Assembly (NCBI GenBank): GCA_038040445.1
Contig: JBBPIG010000013.1
Location: forward strand, 62,001 to 126,000
DNA: 64,000 nt
Origin: Acidobacteriota bacterium
GTDB taxonomy: Bacteria; Acidobacteriota; Blastocatellia; UBA7656
Reading direction: 5' to 3'
In this document: positions 32,813-41,748 of the stretch, one piece after another
Layout: every line of letters begins with the position of its first letter
How positions within the stretch are numbered: position 1 is the first letter of the stretch
Position numbers and translations under genes: made by a program
The notes under the pieces: model-generated
Database searches by the model: none
Told to the model about the DNA's origin: nothing
What the model saw: the letters and a program-made list of their open reading frames with translations, nothing else

Positions 32813-33421
32813 ATGGCAGCACATCCAAAGCGGAAATACACTCTCGAGGAATACTTCGATCTCGAGCTCTCTACGAATGAGAGGTTCGAGTATTGGAACG
32901 GCGAGGTATTCTCGATGAGCGGCGGGAGTGAGGAACACGATCAGATCGAAGGCAATACCTATCTCACGCTCCGTCTCGCACTGCGTGGGCGCGAATGCCG
33001 TGTCTTCACGGCCAATATGCGCATCAAGGTCCCTAGTTTGCCGCCTTATCGTTACGGCGATGTGTCAGCGCTCTGCGGTCAACCAATCTTCGAGAAGATC
33101 GGCGGAGTCGACGCGTTGACGAACCCGCTGCTGATCATCGAAGTGTTGTCTGACTCAACGGAAGCGTACGACCGTGGAGACAAATTCACGCACTACAAAT
33201 CTATCCCGAGCTTAAGAGAGTATCTGTTGATAGCTCAGCACCGTCCGCACATCACTCACTATGCGAAGAACGAGGACGGCTCGTGGAGCTACTCCGAAAT
33301 CAACGATCTTTCCGCGAGCATTCACCTCTCGTCAGTCGATTGCGTGCTGGAGTTGACTTCGGTCTACGAAGGCGTCACGTTCCCGGCAGCGCCGCCGCCT
33401 AACCTTCGTGAGCCTTCGTGA
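32813..33421 (+). CDS. Uma2 family (DUF820) endonuclease-fold protein
   Basis: 202 residues. The DUF820/Uma2 pattern is clear: YTLEEYFDLELSTNERFEYWNGEVFSMSGGSEEHDQIEG (in parts), then RYGDVSALCG where family members carry PDxxV, and PLLIIEVLSDSTEAYDRGDKFTHYKSIPSLREYLLI (in parts). The E-V-L-S-x-S-T and D-R-x-x-K residues are the PD-(D/E)xK nuclease-like core. Here the usual PD is GD, so the first acidic residue is kept. Cellular role of Uma2 proteins is unknown. It lies 78 bp after the AlbA_2 gene and ends in a bidirectional terminator. Confidence 0.88.
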   Translation: MAAHPKRKYTLEEYFDLELSTNERFEYWNGEVFSMSGGSEEHDQIEGNTYLTLRLALRGRECRVFTANMRIKVPSLPPYRYGDVSALCGQPIFEKIGGVDALTNPLLIIEVLSDSTEAYDRGDKFTHYKSIPSLREYLLIAQHRPHITHYAKNEDGSWSYSEINDLSASIHLSSVDCVLELTSVYEGVTFPAAPPPNLREPS

Positions 33422-33448
33422 GTCTCTCCTCCAGAAGCGCTGTGGAAC

Positions 33449-33478
33449 AACCGGCCGCATCCGAGGACGCGGCCGGTT
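33449..33478. terminator. Bidirectional hairpin terminator
   Basis: AACCGGCCGC (33449-33458) and GCGGCCGGTT (33469-33478) form a perfect 10-bp stem with a 10-nt loop, followed by TTGAGTTT. It lies between the convergent Uma2 gene and the giant secreted-protein gene, so it probably ends both transcripts. Confidence 0.8.
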
Positions 33479-33507
33479 TGAGTTTCTAGTGGTGCCGAAC
33501 ACTAACC

Positions 33508-36500
33508 TCAGAATGATTTGGTCCAGGTGCCGAACGGTTTGAACGGATTGCCTCCCGCCGCCCGATCTACGGTTACGTCTATGGTCTTCTTCGGTCCTCG
33601 CCCCGCGGATGTTCCCAGAGAGAAAGCGTTCGCGAGGAAGAGATCGCCCGGCGTCCCCGAGATCGTCGCATTGAAGCGGCTGGTGGCTGCGGCATCGTCG
33701 TACCACAGCCTCGCCGTTCCGCTACGATGACCGCTGCTGGCAGCAATGCGCACCGACAGGCGCAGTCCCAGCGTGTCGCCCGCACAGAGATTCGCCTGCG
33801 AGCTCAGCGCGAGGTTGATTGTGTCGAGAATGGCGTTGTTGAACCCGCTGCTACCGCCGGGTACATCGTTGAGCTGGCCGGAACCTATCACGCTACCGTT
33901 CCTCAGCACTTCAGCCAACAGATCGAACTTCGTTCCAACGTCATCGCTGTTCTTCAGTCCTATCCAGACCTTGGCCGGGCCGAGCGCGGTGAGTTGTGGA
34001 ACATTCACCGTTATTGTGAAGCTGCACGAAGAAGTCAGGTTAGCAGAGTCAGTCGCCGTGCAAGACACGGTCGTCGTGCCCACCGGGAATGTCGAACCCG
34101 ATGGAGGCGAACAAACGGGCGCCGCAAGTGAACAGTTGTCGCTCGCGATCGGAGCCGAGTAAGTGACAACTGCCGAGCAGACTCCGGCGTCGGTGCTAAC
34201 CGTGATGTTCGGCGGACAGATGATCTGAGGAGCTTGATTGTCAACGACCGTCACCGTGAACGAGCAGGCAGCCGTATTGCCTGCGGTATCGGTCGCGGTG
34301 CAGTTAACGGTAGTCGTTCCCTTTTGGAAGGCCGAGCCAGACTGGGGATTGCACGCGACGCTCGCCCCTGAACAGTTGTCACTGGCAGTCGCTGTATAGG
34401 TGACGACAGCCGAGCACAAGCCGGCATCGGTATTCCTGTTGATGTTGGCCGGGCAGGTGATCGCCGGCGGCTGAGTGTCGTTGACTGTGACTGTCTGTTG
34501 GCACATTGCAGAGTTTCCTGCCGCGTCTGTCGCAATCCAGGTGATCGTTGTCATGCCGACCGGATATGGAGCCGTAAGCGCCAGCCCATCGCTTCGCGTG
34601 CCGGCTGGAGTCACGCTCCCATCAATGTTGTCTGTCGCAGTCGCCGCTCCGGTGTTCACGCTAGCGGAACACTGGTCGGGCGAATTTGATGTCGCCACAT
34701 TGGCCGCGCAGGTGACTATCGGCGGAGTTGTATCAGCCGCGTTACATGTGTTAAGCAGAATAAACACTTTTTGGCTGTCGGGGGCGGCCACAGCGATGTC
34801 CGGCTTGCCGTCACCATTGAGATCGGCGGCGACAAGTCCGAACGGCCCCTGTCCGACGGGGAAATAAGTTGGAGTTGAGAAGGAGCCTGCCCCATCGCCG
34901 AGCAAAACAGCTACTGAGGGATTTCCAAACCTCACTTGCACGACGATGTCGGCGTTGTGGTCACCGTTGAAATCAGCAACTCTTACTATGGTTGCGTGAT
35001 CACCCGTCGCATAGAAAGTGGGAGCGCCGAAGCTGCCCGACCCATTGCCTAAGAGAACGGATACGCCGTTGCTCAATTCATCGGCAACAACAAGATCTAG
35101 GTTGCCGTCGCTGTTGAAATCGGCAATCGCAAGCGTGACCGGCGTGCATCCAGCCGGGAAGCTAGTCGGCGGGGCAAACCCGCCCGCTCCGTCGCCTAGC
35201 TGGATAGAGACACTGCAACCATTGTGATTCGTTGTGACGAGGTCGAGCTTACCATCTCCGTTGAAATCGGCTGTCGTTATTCCGAAGGGGCCCGACCCAG
35301 CAGTCAATATCGTGGCCGGGCTGAACCCGCCCGCGCCGTCTCCGAAGAAGAGGCGCACGTTAATCTTACCCTGATCTGTTACTGCCAGATCGAGATTGCC
35401 GTCACGATCAAAGTCTCCAAGCGCCGCATACCTTGCGTTGCCTGGGACCGGGAGGATCGCCGTGGTGGTGAATCCTCCTGCACCGTCACCGAGCATGACT
35501 GCGCAGCTAGCACCGGAATAACATGGGATCGCAAGATCGAGCTTGCCGTCGTTGTTGAAGTCTCCGACTTCGACAGAGTTGGGGATGCTCGGTGTTGTGA
35601 AATCTCCGCCGTGAGTGAACCCGCCTGCACCGTTGCCCAGGAAGATGGACACAATGTCTGCGCCCTGATTGATCACCATATCAACCTTGCCATCGTTGTT
35701 GAAGTCGGCTGCTGCAATGAAAACCGGACCCTGTAATGGAGCGATCTCGGCCGGCGGGCCGAAACTCGGTGTAGTGCATACAGACTGTGGCCGGGTATCA
35801 CTGACCGTGACAGTGAAAGCGCGAGAGGTGGCATTGCCCGCACTATCGGTCGCAGCGCAATTGACCGTAGTTGCGCCAATCGGGAAGATCGCTCCAGACG
35901 GAGGATTGCAGGTGAGGCTTACACTTGAACAATTGTCACTGGCCGTCGCCACGTAGTTCACTACCAATGAGGACAGGCCAGAATCAACATACTTGGTGAA
36001 GTTACCAGGACAGATGAGAGTCGGCGGCTGCGTGTCGTTGATCGTGATGGTCTGCTGGCACGTTGCCGAGTTGCCAGCGCTGTCAGTGGCCGTCCATGTG
36101 ATCGTGGTCGCGCCGACCGGATACGGAGCAGAGAGCGATTGAGCATCACTGCGCACGGCGGTCGGAGTGATCGCGCCATCAACGTTGTCTGTAGCAGTAG
36201 CCGTCCCGGTATTCACATTAGCGGAACACTGGTTCGCAGCATTTGGCGCTGCAACGTTCGAAGGACAGATAATCGTCGGCGGAGTTGTATCAGCCGCGCC
36301 ACAAGTGTTAAGAAAAATCTGCACGTCACTGGCGCCAGCATTGCCAACGCCAAAGTCTGGTTTGCCATCGCGGTTGAAATCAGCGGCGACAACACTGATG
36401 GGGCTAGGCCCGACAGTAATGTTGTTCAGCCCGCCGAAATTCCCTGTACCGTCGCCAAGCAGGACCGAGATTCTACCTGCTTCTCTTTGTTGCACGACCA

Positions 36501-38013
36501 AATCCTGCTTATTGTCGCCGTTGAAATCTGCGACCGCGACGATGGATGGGTTGTCGCCCACCATAACATCAGTCTTGGGGCCAAAGCCGCCCGCTCCATC
36601 GCCAAGAAGAACGGAAAGACGGAAAGTCAATTCATTCGCTGTGACTAGATCGAGCTTACCGTCACCATTCAAATCGGCAATGGTAAATCGGTACGGAGTG
36701 TAGCCCGCGAGGAAGCTGGTCGGCGGCGCAAAGCCTCCGTTGCCATCGCCGAGCAAGATAGAGCCAGTGCCGTCCCTATAGTTCGTTACTGCGAGATCGT
36801 CTTTCCCATCTCCATTGAAATCGGCCGACGTCAGACCGTATGGACCCAAACCAGCCGTGAAGTTCGAAGGCGCGCTGAAGCCGCCCGTTCCGTTGCCGAA
36901 GAAGAGCCGTATGACATTTTCATCCTGCTCGGTTACGGCTATGTCGAGCTTGCCATCACGGTTGAAGTCGCGAAGCGCCGCGAATCTGGCGCCCCTCGGA
37001 GCTGAAAGGTTCGCTACCGTCGTGAATCCGCCCGCGCCATCTCCGAGCAGGACCGTCACGCTCCCGCCGAAGAAACACGGTACGGCCAGATCAGGCTTTC
37101 CGTCGTTATTGAAGTCTCCGGCCTCAACAGAATTCGGTGTGTGAGCTGTTGGGAATTCTCCGACACGAGTGAACCCGCCTGCCCCGTCTCCCAACAGGAC
37201 GCCCACCGAATCCGTTCCTTGATTGGTGGTAGCTAGGTCAAGCTTGCTGTCGTTGTTGAAGTCGGCGACGGTAACGTAGGTTGGACCTCGACCCGTAAAG
37301 AAGTTGCCCGCGTTGGCGAAACTCGGCGAACTGCAAGCCGGCGCTTGAGGAACGACGTTGAATAGAAACGTCTGCGGCTGCCCGGCGATGGTCAGAGTGA
37401 GAGATGCTGGGCTGACCTGATAGAGACCAGGAGCGAAGGCGCCGCTTTGGCCACCCGCAATCAGTAGGCAGACGAGGTTAGGCACAAGCACGATCGTCTG
37501 CACGCCACTAAAAGGCGTGTAAGCCGCATCGAGATAAGAGGACAACAAGTACTGACCCGAATAGCTGGCGGGGTCGATGGTGATACTAGTGTTGTTGAGC
37601 GTCAAGGTGTTGCCGCTGGACTGCGCGGCGATGGTATTGCCGACGCTCACCACGTGCCCGCCGCTGTCAACGGCAAAGAGGAAATTGGAGGAGAAGCCCG
37701 GGATTGCAACGTGAGAGCCTGAGTCAAGAAAATAGTCCATATTAGGCACAAGCACTATCGTCTGGGGGCCTCTGAGCGAGATGTATGCCGCATCGAGATG
37801 AGAAGACAATTGGTAGTGCCCCGTAAAACCTCCTGGGTTTATGACAAGGCTCGCGTTATTCAAGGTTAGCGTGTTGCCATCTGCCTGGGCGGCAACTGGA
37901 TTACTGACATTTATCACATGCCCGGTGCTGTCAACTGCAAAGGTGAAATTAGGGGCGAAGCCCGGGATCGGAACGTGAGTTCCATTATCAAGGACGTAGA
38001 CCATGTTAGGCAC
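33508..38013 (-). CDS. Giant secreted FG-GAP/VCBS and HYR repeat protein (main part; frameshifted from 38019-38489)
   Basis: 1501 residues. In order: about residues 1-220 two further copies of a beta-rich N-terminal unit (LVPNMVYVLDNGTHVPIPGF / NTLTLNNASLVINPGGFTG type); about 230-575 the first FG-GAP/VCBS block with repeated DFNGDGKxDL calcium-binding loops; about 575-745 HYR domains (TTPPTIICPSNV, TVNCAATDSAGN); about 745-1090 a second FG-GAP block; about 1090-1340 three HYR domains; about 1340-1501 a C-terminal domain (VWIGLKNSDDVGTKFDLLAEVL) seen at the end of related secreted proteins. The start codon here is internal to the true gene: the signal peptide lies in the frame at 38019-38489, and a TA duplication at about 38046-38051 separates them. 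The intact protein would be about 1660 residues, surface-exposed, possibly adhesive. Function unknown. Confidence 0.88.
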   Translation of the reverse strand: MPNMVYVLDNGTHVPIPGFAPNFTFAVDSTGHVINVSNPVAAQADGNTLTLNNASLVINPGGFTGHYQLSSHLDAAYISLRGPQTIVLVPNMDYFLDSGSHVAIPGFSSNFLFAVDSGGHVVSVGNTIAAQSSGNTLTLNNTSITIDPASYSGQYLLSSYLDAAYTPFSGVQTIVLVPNLVCLLIAGGQSGAFAPGLYQVSPASLTLTIAGQPQTFLFNVVPQAPACSSPSFANAGNFFTGRGPTYVTVADFNNDSKLDLATTNQGTDSVGVLLGDGAGGFTRVGEFPTAHTPNSVEAGDFNNDGKPDLAVPCFFGGSVTVLLGDGAGGFTTVANLSAPRGARFAALRDFNRDGKLDIAVTEQDENVIRLFFGNGTGGFSAPSNFTAGLGPYGLTSADFNGDGKDDLAVTNYRDGTGSILLGDGNGGFAPPTSFLAGYTPYRFTIADLNGDGKLDLVTANELTFRLSVLLGDGAGGFGPKTDVMVGDNPSIVAVADFNGDNKQDLVVQQREAGRISVLLGDGTGNFGGLNNITVGPSPISVVAADFNRDGKPDFGVGNAGASDVQIFLNTCGAADTTPPTIICPSNVAAPNAANQCSANVNTGTATATDNVDGAITPTAVRSDAQSLSAPYPVGATTITWTATDSAGNSATCQQTITINDTQPPTLICPGNFTKYVDSGLSSLVVNYVATASDNCSSVSLTCNPPSGAIFPIGATTVNCAATDSAGNATSRAFTVTVSDTRPQSVCTTPSFGPPAEIAPLQGPVFIAAADFNNDGKVDMVINQGADIVSIFLGNGAGGFTHGGDFTTPSIPNSVEVGDFNNDGKLDLAIPCYSGASCAVMLGDGAGGFTTTAILPVPGNARYAALGDFDRDGNLDLAVTDQGKINVRLFFGDGAGGFSPATILTAGSGPFGITTADFNGDGKLDLVTTNHNGCSVSIQLGDGAGGFAPPTSFPAGCTPVTLAIADFNSDGNLDLVVADELSNGVSVLLGNGSGSFGAPTFYATGDHATIVRVADFNGDHNADIVVQVRFGNPSVAVLLGDGAGSFSTPTYFPVGQGPFGLVAADLNGDGKPDIAVAAPDSQKVFILLNTCNAADTTPPIVTCAANVATSNSPDQCSASVNTGAATATDNIDGSVTPAGTRSDGLALTAPYPVGMTTITWIATDAAGNSAMCQQTVTVNDTQPPAITCPANINRNTDAGLCSAVVTYTATASDNCSGASVACNPQSGSAFQKGTTTVNCTATDTAGNTAACSFTVTVVDNQAPQIICPPNITVSTDAGVCSAVVTYSAPIASDNCSLAAPVCSPPSGSTFPVGTTTVSCTATDSANLTSSCSFTITVNVPQLTALGPAKVWIGLKNSDDVGTKFDLLAEVLRNGSVIGSGQLNDVPGGSSGFNNAILDTINLALSSQANLCAGDTLGLRLSVRIAASSGHRSGTARLWYDDAAATSRFNATISGTPGDLFLANAFSLGTSAGRGPKKTIDVTVDRAAGGNPFKPFGTWTKSF

Positions 38014-38018
38014 AAGGA

Positions 38019-38489
38019 CTACAGTCTGGACTCCTCTGAACGAGGTATATATGCCGCATCGAGATGCGAAGACAGTTGGTATTGCCCTGCATAGCTTCTT
38101 GGGTCGACAATGATGCTCGCGTTATTCAACGTGAGAGTGTTGCCGCTGGCCTGTGCAGCAACAGGATTGCTGATGTTAGTCACCTGTCCGCTTCCGTCAA
38201 CCGTGAAGGTGAGGTCAGAAGAAAAGCCCTGATGCTGGGCGCGCGCACCTGTGTCGAGATGGTATGTCCCTGGCGGAAGCTGCACCGTCTGCGATCCTCG
38301 ATACTCGGTCAACCTGTCAGAAATCAGGAAGTAATGTCCCGTATAAGCGCCGGGATCAATGTTGACTTGAAACGTAGGCGAGGCTTTTGTTAAAAACATG
38401 CCGGTCATTAGAAAAGTCGCGGCGAAGGCCAGCGAGACTAGCAGCCGAGAAATCCGCGCAGATTCCAACATTTTGATTCTTCTCATCAT
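38019..38489 (-). CDS. N-terminal part of the giant repeat protein (signal peptide and first units)
   Basis: 156 residues. The signal peptide is in SRLLVSLAFAATFLMTGMFL, followed by KASPTFQ. Then come one and a half beta-rich units (GTYHLDTGARAQHQGF; NNASIIVDPRSYAGQYQLSSHLDAAY). After AAY the frame reads IPRSEESRL and stops at 38019. In the next frame the same DNA continues as TSFRGVQTVVLVPNMVYVLD, which is the family unit, joining smoothly to the 33508-38013 frame. The join needs removal of two bases from TATATA. So this is one gene with a 2-bp expansion; a sequencing error or phase variation is possible. Confidence 0.85.
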   Translation of the reverse strand: MMRRIKMLESARISRLLVSLAFAATFLMTGMFLTKASPTFQVNIDPGAYTGHYFLISDRLTEYRGSQTVQLPPGTYHLDTGARAQHQGFSSDLTFTVDGSGQVTNISNPVAAQASGNTLTLNNASIIVDPRSYAGQYQLSSHLDAAYIPRSEESRL

Positions 38490-38559
38490 GATACACGCTC
38501 CTTCTTTCCAGTTATCGAGTGGTTAATTGATCGAGTCGCCTCAAGGGCCTGAGACGTTC

Positions 38560-38844
38560 TCATGAGTTGGCAGCCCAGCCAATCAGGCGCAGGAAAGACA
38601 GCGAATCAAGGCAGACACACAAGCGTCCTGCGGGCGTTTCGCTGAAATGAATCTCGCCGCGCTCCGTCGCGCGATAGATCGAGCGCGCGCTTGTGCCGGC
38701 CACAGCTGCCGCTTCGTCGACGCTGACCATTCGAGCCATCGCCGCGCAACCAGCGCACCAGGCCAGCGCCGGACTGGCGTATCTTCTGAGCACGACGGTC
38801 TCTTCAATGTCTAACCTGATTTCGGTTCGCTTCTTTCCCTTCAC
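38560..38844 (-). CDS. Small excisionase/MerR-like HTH protein with CxxC motif
   Basis: 94 residues from GTG 38844, which has GGAGG four bases upstream; the longer frame to 39021 lacks a ribosome site and its N-terminus is not family-like. Order: KRTEIRLDIEETVVLRR, then LAWCAGCAAMARMVSVDEAAAVAGTSARSIYRATERGEIHFSETPAGRLCVCLDSL (in parts). The VSVDEAAAVAGTSARSIYRAT segment is a helix-turn-helix of the excisionase type, and WCAGC may bind zinc. Related small proteins are frequent in Acidobacteriota. It may bind DNA near its own gene. Divergent from the CadC-like gene. Confidence 0.75.
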   Translation of the reverse strand: MKGKKRTEIRLDIEETVVLRRYASPALAWCAGCAAMARMVSVDEAAAVAGTSARSIYRATERGEIHFSETPAGRLCVCLDSLSFLRLIGWAANS

Positions 38845-39016
38845 TTCGCCTCCAACGATCACCGCGCAGGCTTGCGGCCCTGGTGACCGAACTTCGATCC
38901 GTTGTTTTATTGTTCCGATCAGGGCCTGGTGATGCGAGCGCCACATACGGCTGCCGAAAAGCTCTCGGCAATGGCTCGGAACGGCGCTGACGATACCTTT
39001 AAGCGGGTTGGAAGTC

Positions 39017-39060
39017 TTCACAAAGACTTCACATTCTCATCACATTCGTATCACAATGAT
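39017..39060 (+). promoter_or_regulatory. Four 11-bp-phased WTCACA repeats (OmpR/PhoB-type operator)
   Basis: TTCACA at 39017, TTCACA at 39028, ATCACA at 39039 and ATCACA at 39050: four direct repeats exactly 11 bp apart, on one face of the helix. OmpR/PhoB-type winged-helix regulators bind 11-bp direct repeats of this form. The gene at 39368 encodes such a DNA-binding domain, so autoregulation is a natural inference. The rest of 38845-39367 holds no gene I can support. Confidence 0.65.
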
Positions 39061-39367
39061 CGACCGAAACCGGCAGCTAGGCGAGACGAGGGAGAAAAAC
39101 CCCTGCATGCGCGCGTGGCGGGTTTCGCACAGATACAGCGCATGTGTGAATGGGGACAGAGAGAGATCGGTTCCCACTATGCGTTCTAGATCTTCATTCC
39201 AGACCTCGGCGGTACCTATCCTACGCCGAATGAAGGTCTACGAAGGCTATAGGCTGGGCAGGCGTTTTCCGTGATGAAACATTTGCGCGCAACGCACCAT
39301 CTATTATTGGAGACGCGGAAGTGTCTATTCTTATGCTTAGGTTCAAGCATTCACCTTTCAGACAGTC

Positions 39368-41314
39368 ATGAACGCGCAAACAAAACCCCTTTACGAATTC
39401 GGTCCTTTTCGTCTTGACCCGAAAGAGCACACTCTGCTGCGCGCGGGAGAGGCGGTCCCGCTCACGCCTAAAGTTTTTGATACGTTGCTTGCCCTTGTCG
39501 AAAGCGGCGGCCAGCTAGTCGAGAAAGACGAGTTGATGAATCGCGTCTGGCCGGACGCGATCGTTGAAGAGCGCGGCCTGACACAAAACATATTTCTGCT
39601 CAGAAGAGTGCTGGGCGAAGATGGCGCGCAAGCGAAATATATCGAGACCGTCCCCAAGCGCGGATACCGCTTCGTGGCTGAAATCAATCAGCGCCCAAAC
39701 GGCCAGATGGACTTGATTGTGCAGCGGCGCACGAGCGCCCGACTGAAGATCGAAGAAGAGACCGACATCGGCAATTGGAATGTCGCAAATGCCGCGACTG
39801 ACCCGTCCAGCCGCGAATCGAAAAAACGCGCGCGCAAGTTTACTATTGCGATGGCTGCCGCGGCGCTGCTGGTTGTGCTGGGAGCGGCGTTCTACGGGTT
39901 GATAGGGAATCGCGTAAAACCCGGAGAGACTGCGCCGCGCATAAAATCAATCGCCGTGCTGCCGTTCAAGGTGCTGAATTCAGATGATAACGGATACCTG
40001 GGAATCGGGCTGGCCGATGTCTTGATTACGCGGCTTGGCAATCTCAAGCAGATCAGCGTGCGCCCGACGAGCGCCATACTCAGGTACAGAGACCGCGAGT
40101 TTGACCCTGTGGCCGTGGGCCGCGAGCAGCGAGTCGATGCTGTGCTGGAAGGCCACGTGCACAATCTGGGCGAGCGCATTCGCATCACCGTGCAGTTGAT
40201 CAGCGTCCGCGACGGGTCGCCCGTATGGGCCGAGCAGTTCGATGAAAAGATGAGGGACCTCGCTGCGGTCGAGGATGCCATCTCCAGGCGTCTGGTCGGG
40301 GCGCTCGCGCTCAAACTGGACGCGGAGGAGAAGCAGCGACTGGCCAAACGCTACACCGACAACACAGAGGCTTACCAGCTCTACATCAAGGGCCGCCACT
40401 TCTGGAACAAACGCGATGAGGAGGGCCTGCGGAAAGCCATCGCTACCTTTCGGCAGGCGATTGATCTTGACCCGACTTACGCGCTCGCCTATGCCGGGCT
40501 GGCCGACTGCTACTCCTTTTTAGGGTCGGCTTATTTCGACCCGCTCCCGCCGAAAGAGGATATGCCGAAAGCCAAAGCAGCAGCCGTCAGGGCCGTCGAA
40601 CTGGACGACACGTTAGCCGAAGCGCACTCGGCGTTGGCTTTCGTTCAAGGTTGGTACGATTTGGATTGGCCCGGCGCGGAACGCGAATTAAAGCGCGCGC
40701 TGGAGCTGAACTCCAACTATGCGACCGCGCATCAAAGATACGGCTGGTACTTCTTAGCGATGGGGCGGCTGGATGAAGCGCTGGCCGAGATGAAACGCGC
40801 GCAGGAATGTGATCCGCTGTCGCCGGTTATCAACATCAACATCGGCGGCTTCCTCTACTATCAACGCCGCTACGACCAGGCGCTTGAGCAGTTTCAAAAG
40901 ATGGCAGAGATAGACCCAAGCTTCAGTTGGAATCCTACCTGGGCAGGCATGGCATATTTGGAGAAAGGCGATTTCACGCGCGCCATCGCAGGGTTCCAAC
41001 AAGAGAAGCAACCCTGGGAGCAAGGCGTATGGGGGCTTGGCGTGGCCTACGCGCGGTCAGGAAAACCAGCGGCGGCACGGAACATATTGAGTAGATTTCA
41101 GGAATTCGCCAGACAGCGTTATGTATCGCCTTCCGCGTTCATCCTGATCTACACGGCGCTGGGAGAAAAAGATCAGACATTCGCCTGGCTTGAGAAAGCT
41201 TATGAAGAGCGCGATTTTGATCTCGGCGTGCTGAAAGTTGATCCGAAGCTCGACCCGCTGCGCTCAGACCCGCGATTTACAGACCTGCTCAGGCGCGTCG
41301 GCCTCCCACAATAA
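39368..41314 (+). CDS. CadC-like membrane transcriptional regulator with TPR repeats
   Basis: 648 residues. Residues about 8-105 are an OmpR/PhoB-type winged helix (FRLDPKEHTLLRAGEAVPLTPKVFDTLLALVE; ETVPKRGYRFVAE, in parts). A single membrane segment is AMAAAALLVVLGAAFYGLIG (about 160-180). A FlgO/TolB-like domain follows (IAVLPFKVLNSDDNGYLGIGLADVLITRLG, in parts, about 195-300). Then TPR repeats (AYQLYIKGRHFWNKRDEEGLRKAIATFRQAIDLDPTYALAYAGLADCY in parts) run to the C-terminus. Such one-component regulators bind promoters directly from the membrane. Four 11-bp repeats about 310 bp upstream may be its operator. Followed by a strong terminator hairpin. Confidence 0.93.
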   Translation: MNAQTKPLYEFGPFRLDPKEHTLLRAGEAVPLTPKVFDTLLALVESGGQLVEKDELMNRVWPDAIVEERGLTQNIFLLRRVLGEDGAQAKYIETVPKRGYRFVAEINQRPNGQMDLIVQRRTSARLKIEEETDIGNWNVANAATDPSSRESKKRARKFTIAMAAAALLVVLGAAFYGLIGNRVKPGETAPRIKSIAVLPFKVLNSDDNGYLGIGLADVLITRLGNLKQISVRPTSAILRYRDREFDPVAVGREQRVDAVLEGHVHNLGERIRITVQLISVRDGSPVWAEQFDEKMRDLAAVEDAISRRLVGALALKLDAEEKQRLAKRYTDNTEAYQLYIKGRHFWNKRDEEGLRKAIATFRQAIDLDPTYALAYAGLADCYSFLGSAYFDPLPPKEDMPKAKAAAVRAVELDDTLAEAHSALAFVQGWYDLDWPGAERELKRALELNSNYATAHQRYGWYFLAMGRLDEALAEMKRAQECDPLSPVININIGGFLYYQRRYDQALEQFQKMAEIDPSFSWNPTWAGMAYLEKGDFTRAIAGFQQEKQPWEQGVWGLGVAYARSGKPAAARNILSRFQEFARQRYVSPSAFILIYTALGEKDQTFAWLEKAYEERDFDLGVLKVDPKLDPLRSDPRFTDLLRRVGLPQ

Positions 41315-41375
41315 AGTCGAAAGGTCGAAGCGAGCACAACAGGATTCGCTTTGCTCGCTTCGACCTTTCGACTTT
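41313..41375 (+). terminator. Perfect 24-bp hairpin after the CadC-like gene
   Basis: AAAGTCGAAAGGTCGAAGCG plus AGCA (41313-41336) and TGCT plus CGCTTCGACCTTTCGACTTT (41352-41375) are exact complements with a 15-nt loop, followed by TT. The words AAAGTCG/AAGGTCG repeat within the arm, as in the other intergenic word palindromes. It begins just one base after the stop codon and probably terminates or protects the transcript. Confidence 0.85.
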
Positions 41376-41389
41376 TCCGCGCGCTTTGA

Positions 41390-41659
41390 CTTTTATTTAT
41401 TCGCTATCTCGGCACTGAGGAATTTCAGCAGCGCGGTGTTGAACTCGCATACTTGGACTTGGGAAGAGCGTACGAGAAGAGCGATGAGATAGAGCAGGCG
41501 CTACAGAGCTACCTTGAAGCAACGCGGCTGGCTACATCTTTCGAAGGCGTCACCGAGGTCTTCTATCAACTCGGTGATCGCCATGTGCAGGCCTTAGTAC
41601 GGCGAGACGTCGACTTCTGGTTGAAGACTTGTTTGACTAGAGGGGAACTGATTAACTAG
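41390..41659 (+). pseudogene. 5'-truncated TPR-protein fragment
   Basis: An open frame from 41390 with no ATG reads LGTEEFQQRGVELAYLDLGRAYEKSDEIEQALQSYLEAT (in parts) and ends at 41659. It looks like one or two TPR units with a helical tail (VFYQLGDRHVQALVRRDVD). TTG 41453 is the only possible start. It is likely the 3' end of a lost TPR gene. It begins directly after the hairpin at 41313-41375. Confidence 0.45.
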
Positions 41660-41748
41660 CGTCGGCCTATCGGCAGACTACAGTTGTTTACGACTACTGA
41701 CGTAACGTCCAAGTCTCTTTTTCGCTTTCGTATGAAAGGGTTGCTCAA

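Noticed and set aside
33518-37144. Several plus-strand frames opposite the FG-GAP/HYR gene
   Set aside because: They are antisense shadows of the repeated coding sequence and share its periodicity.
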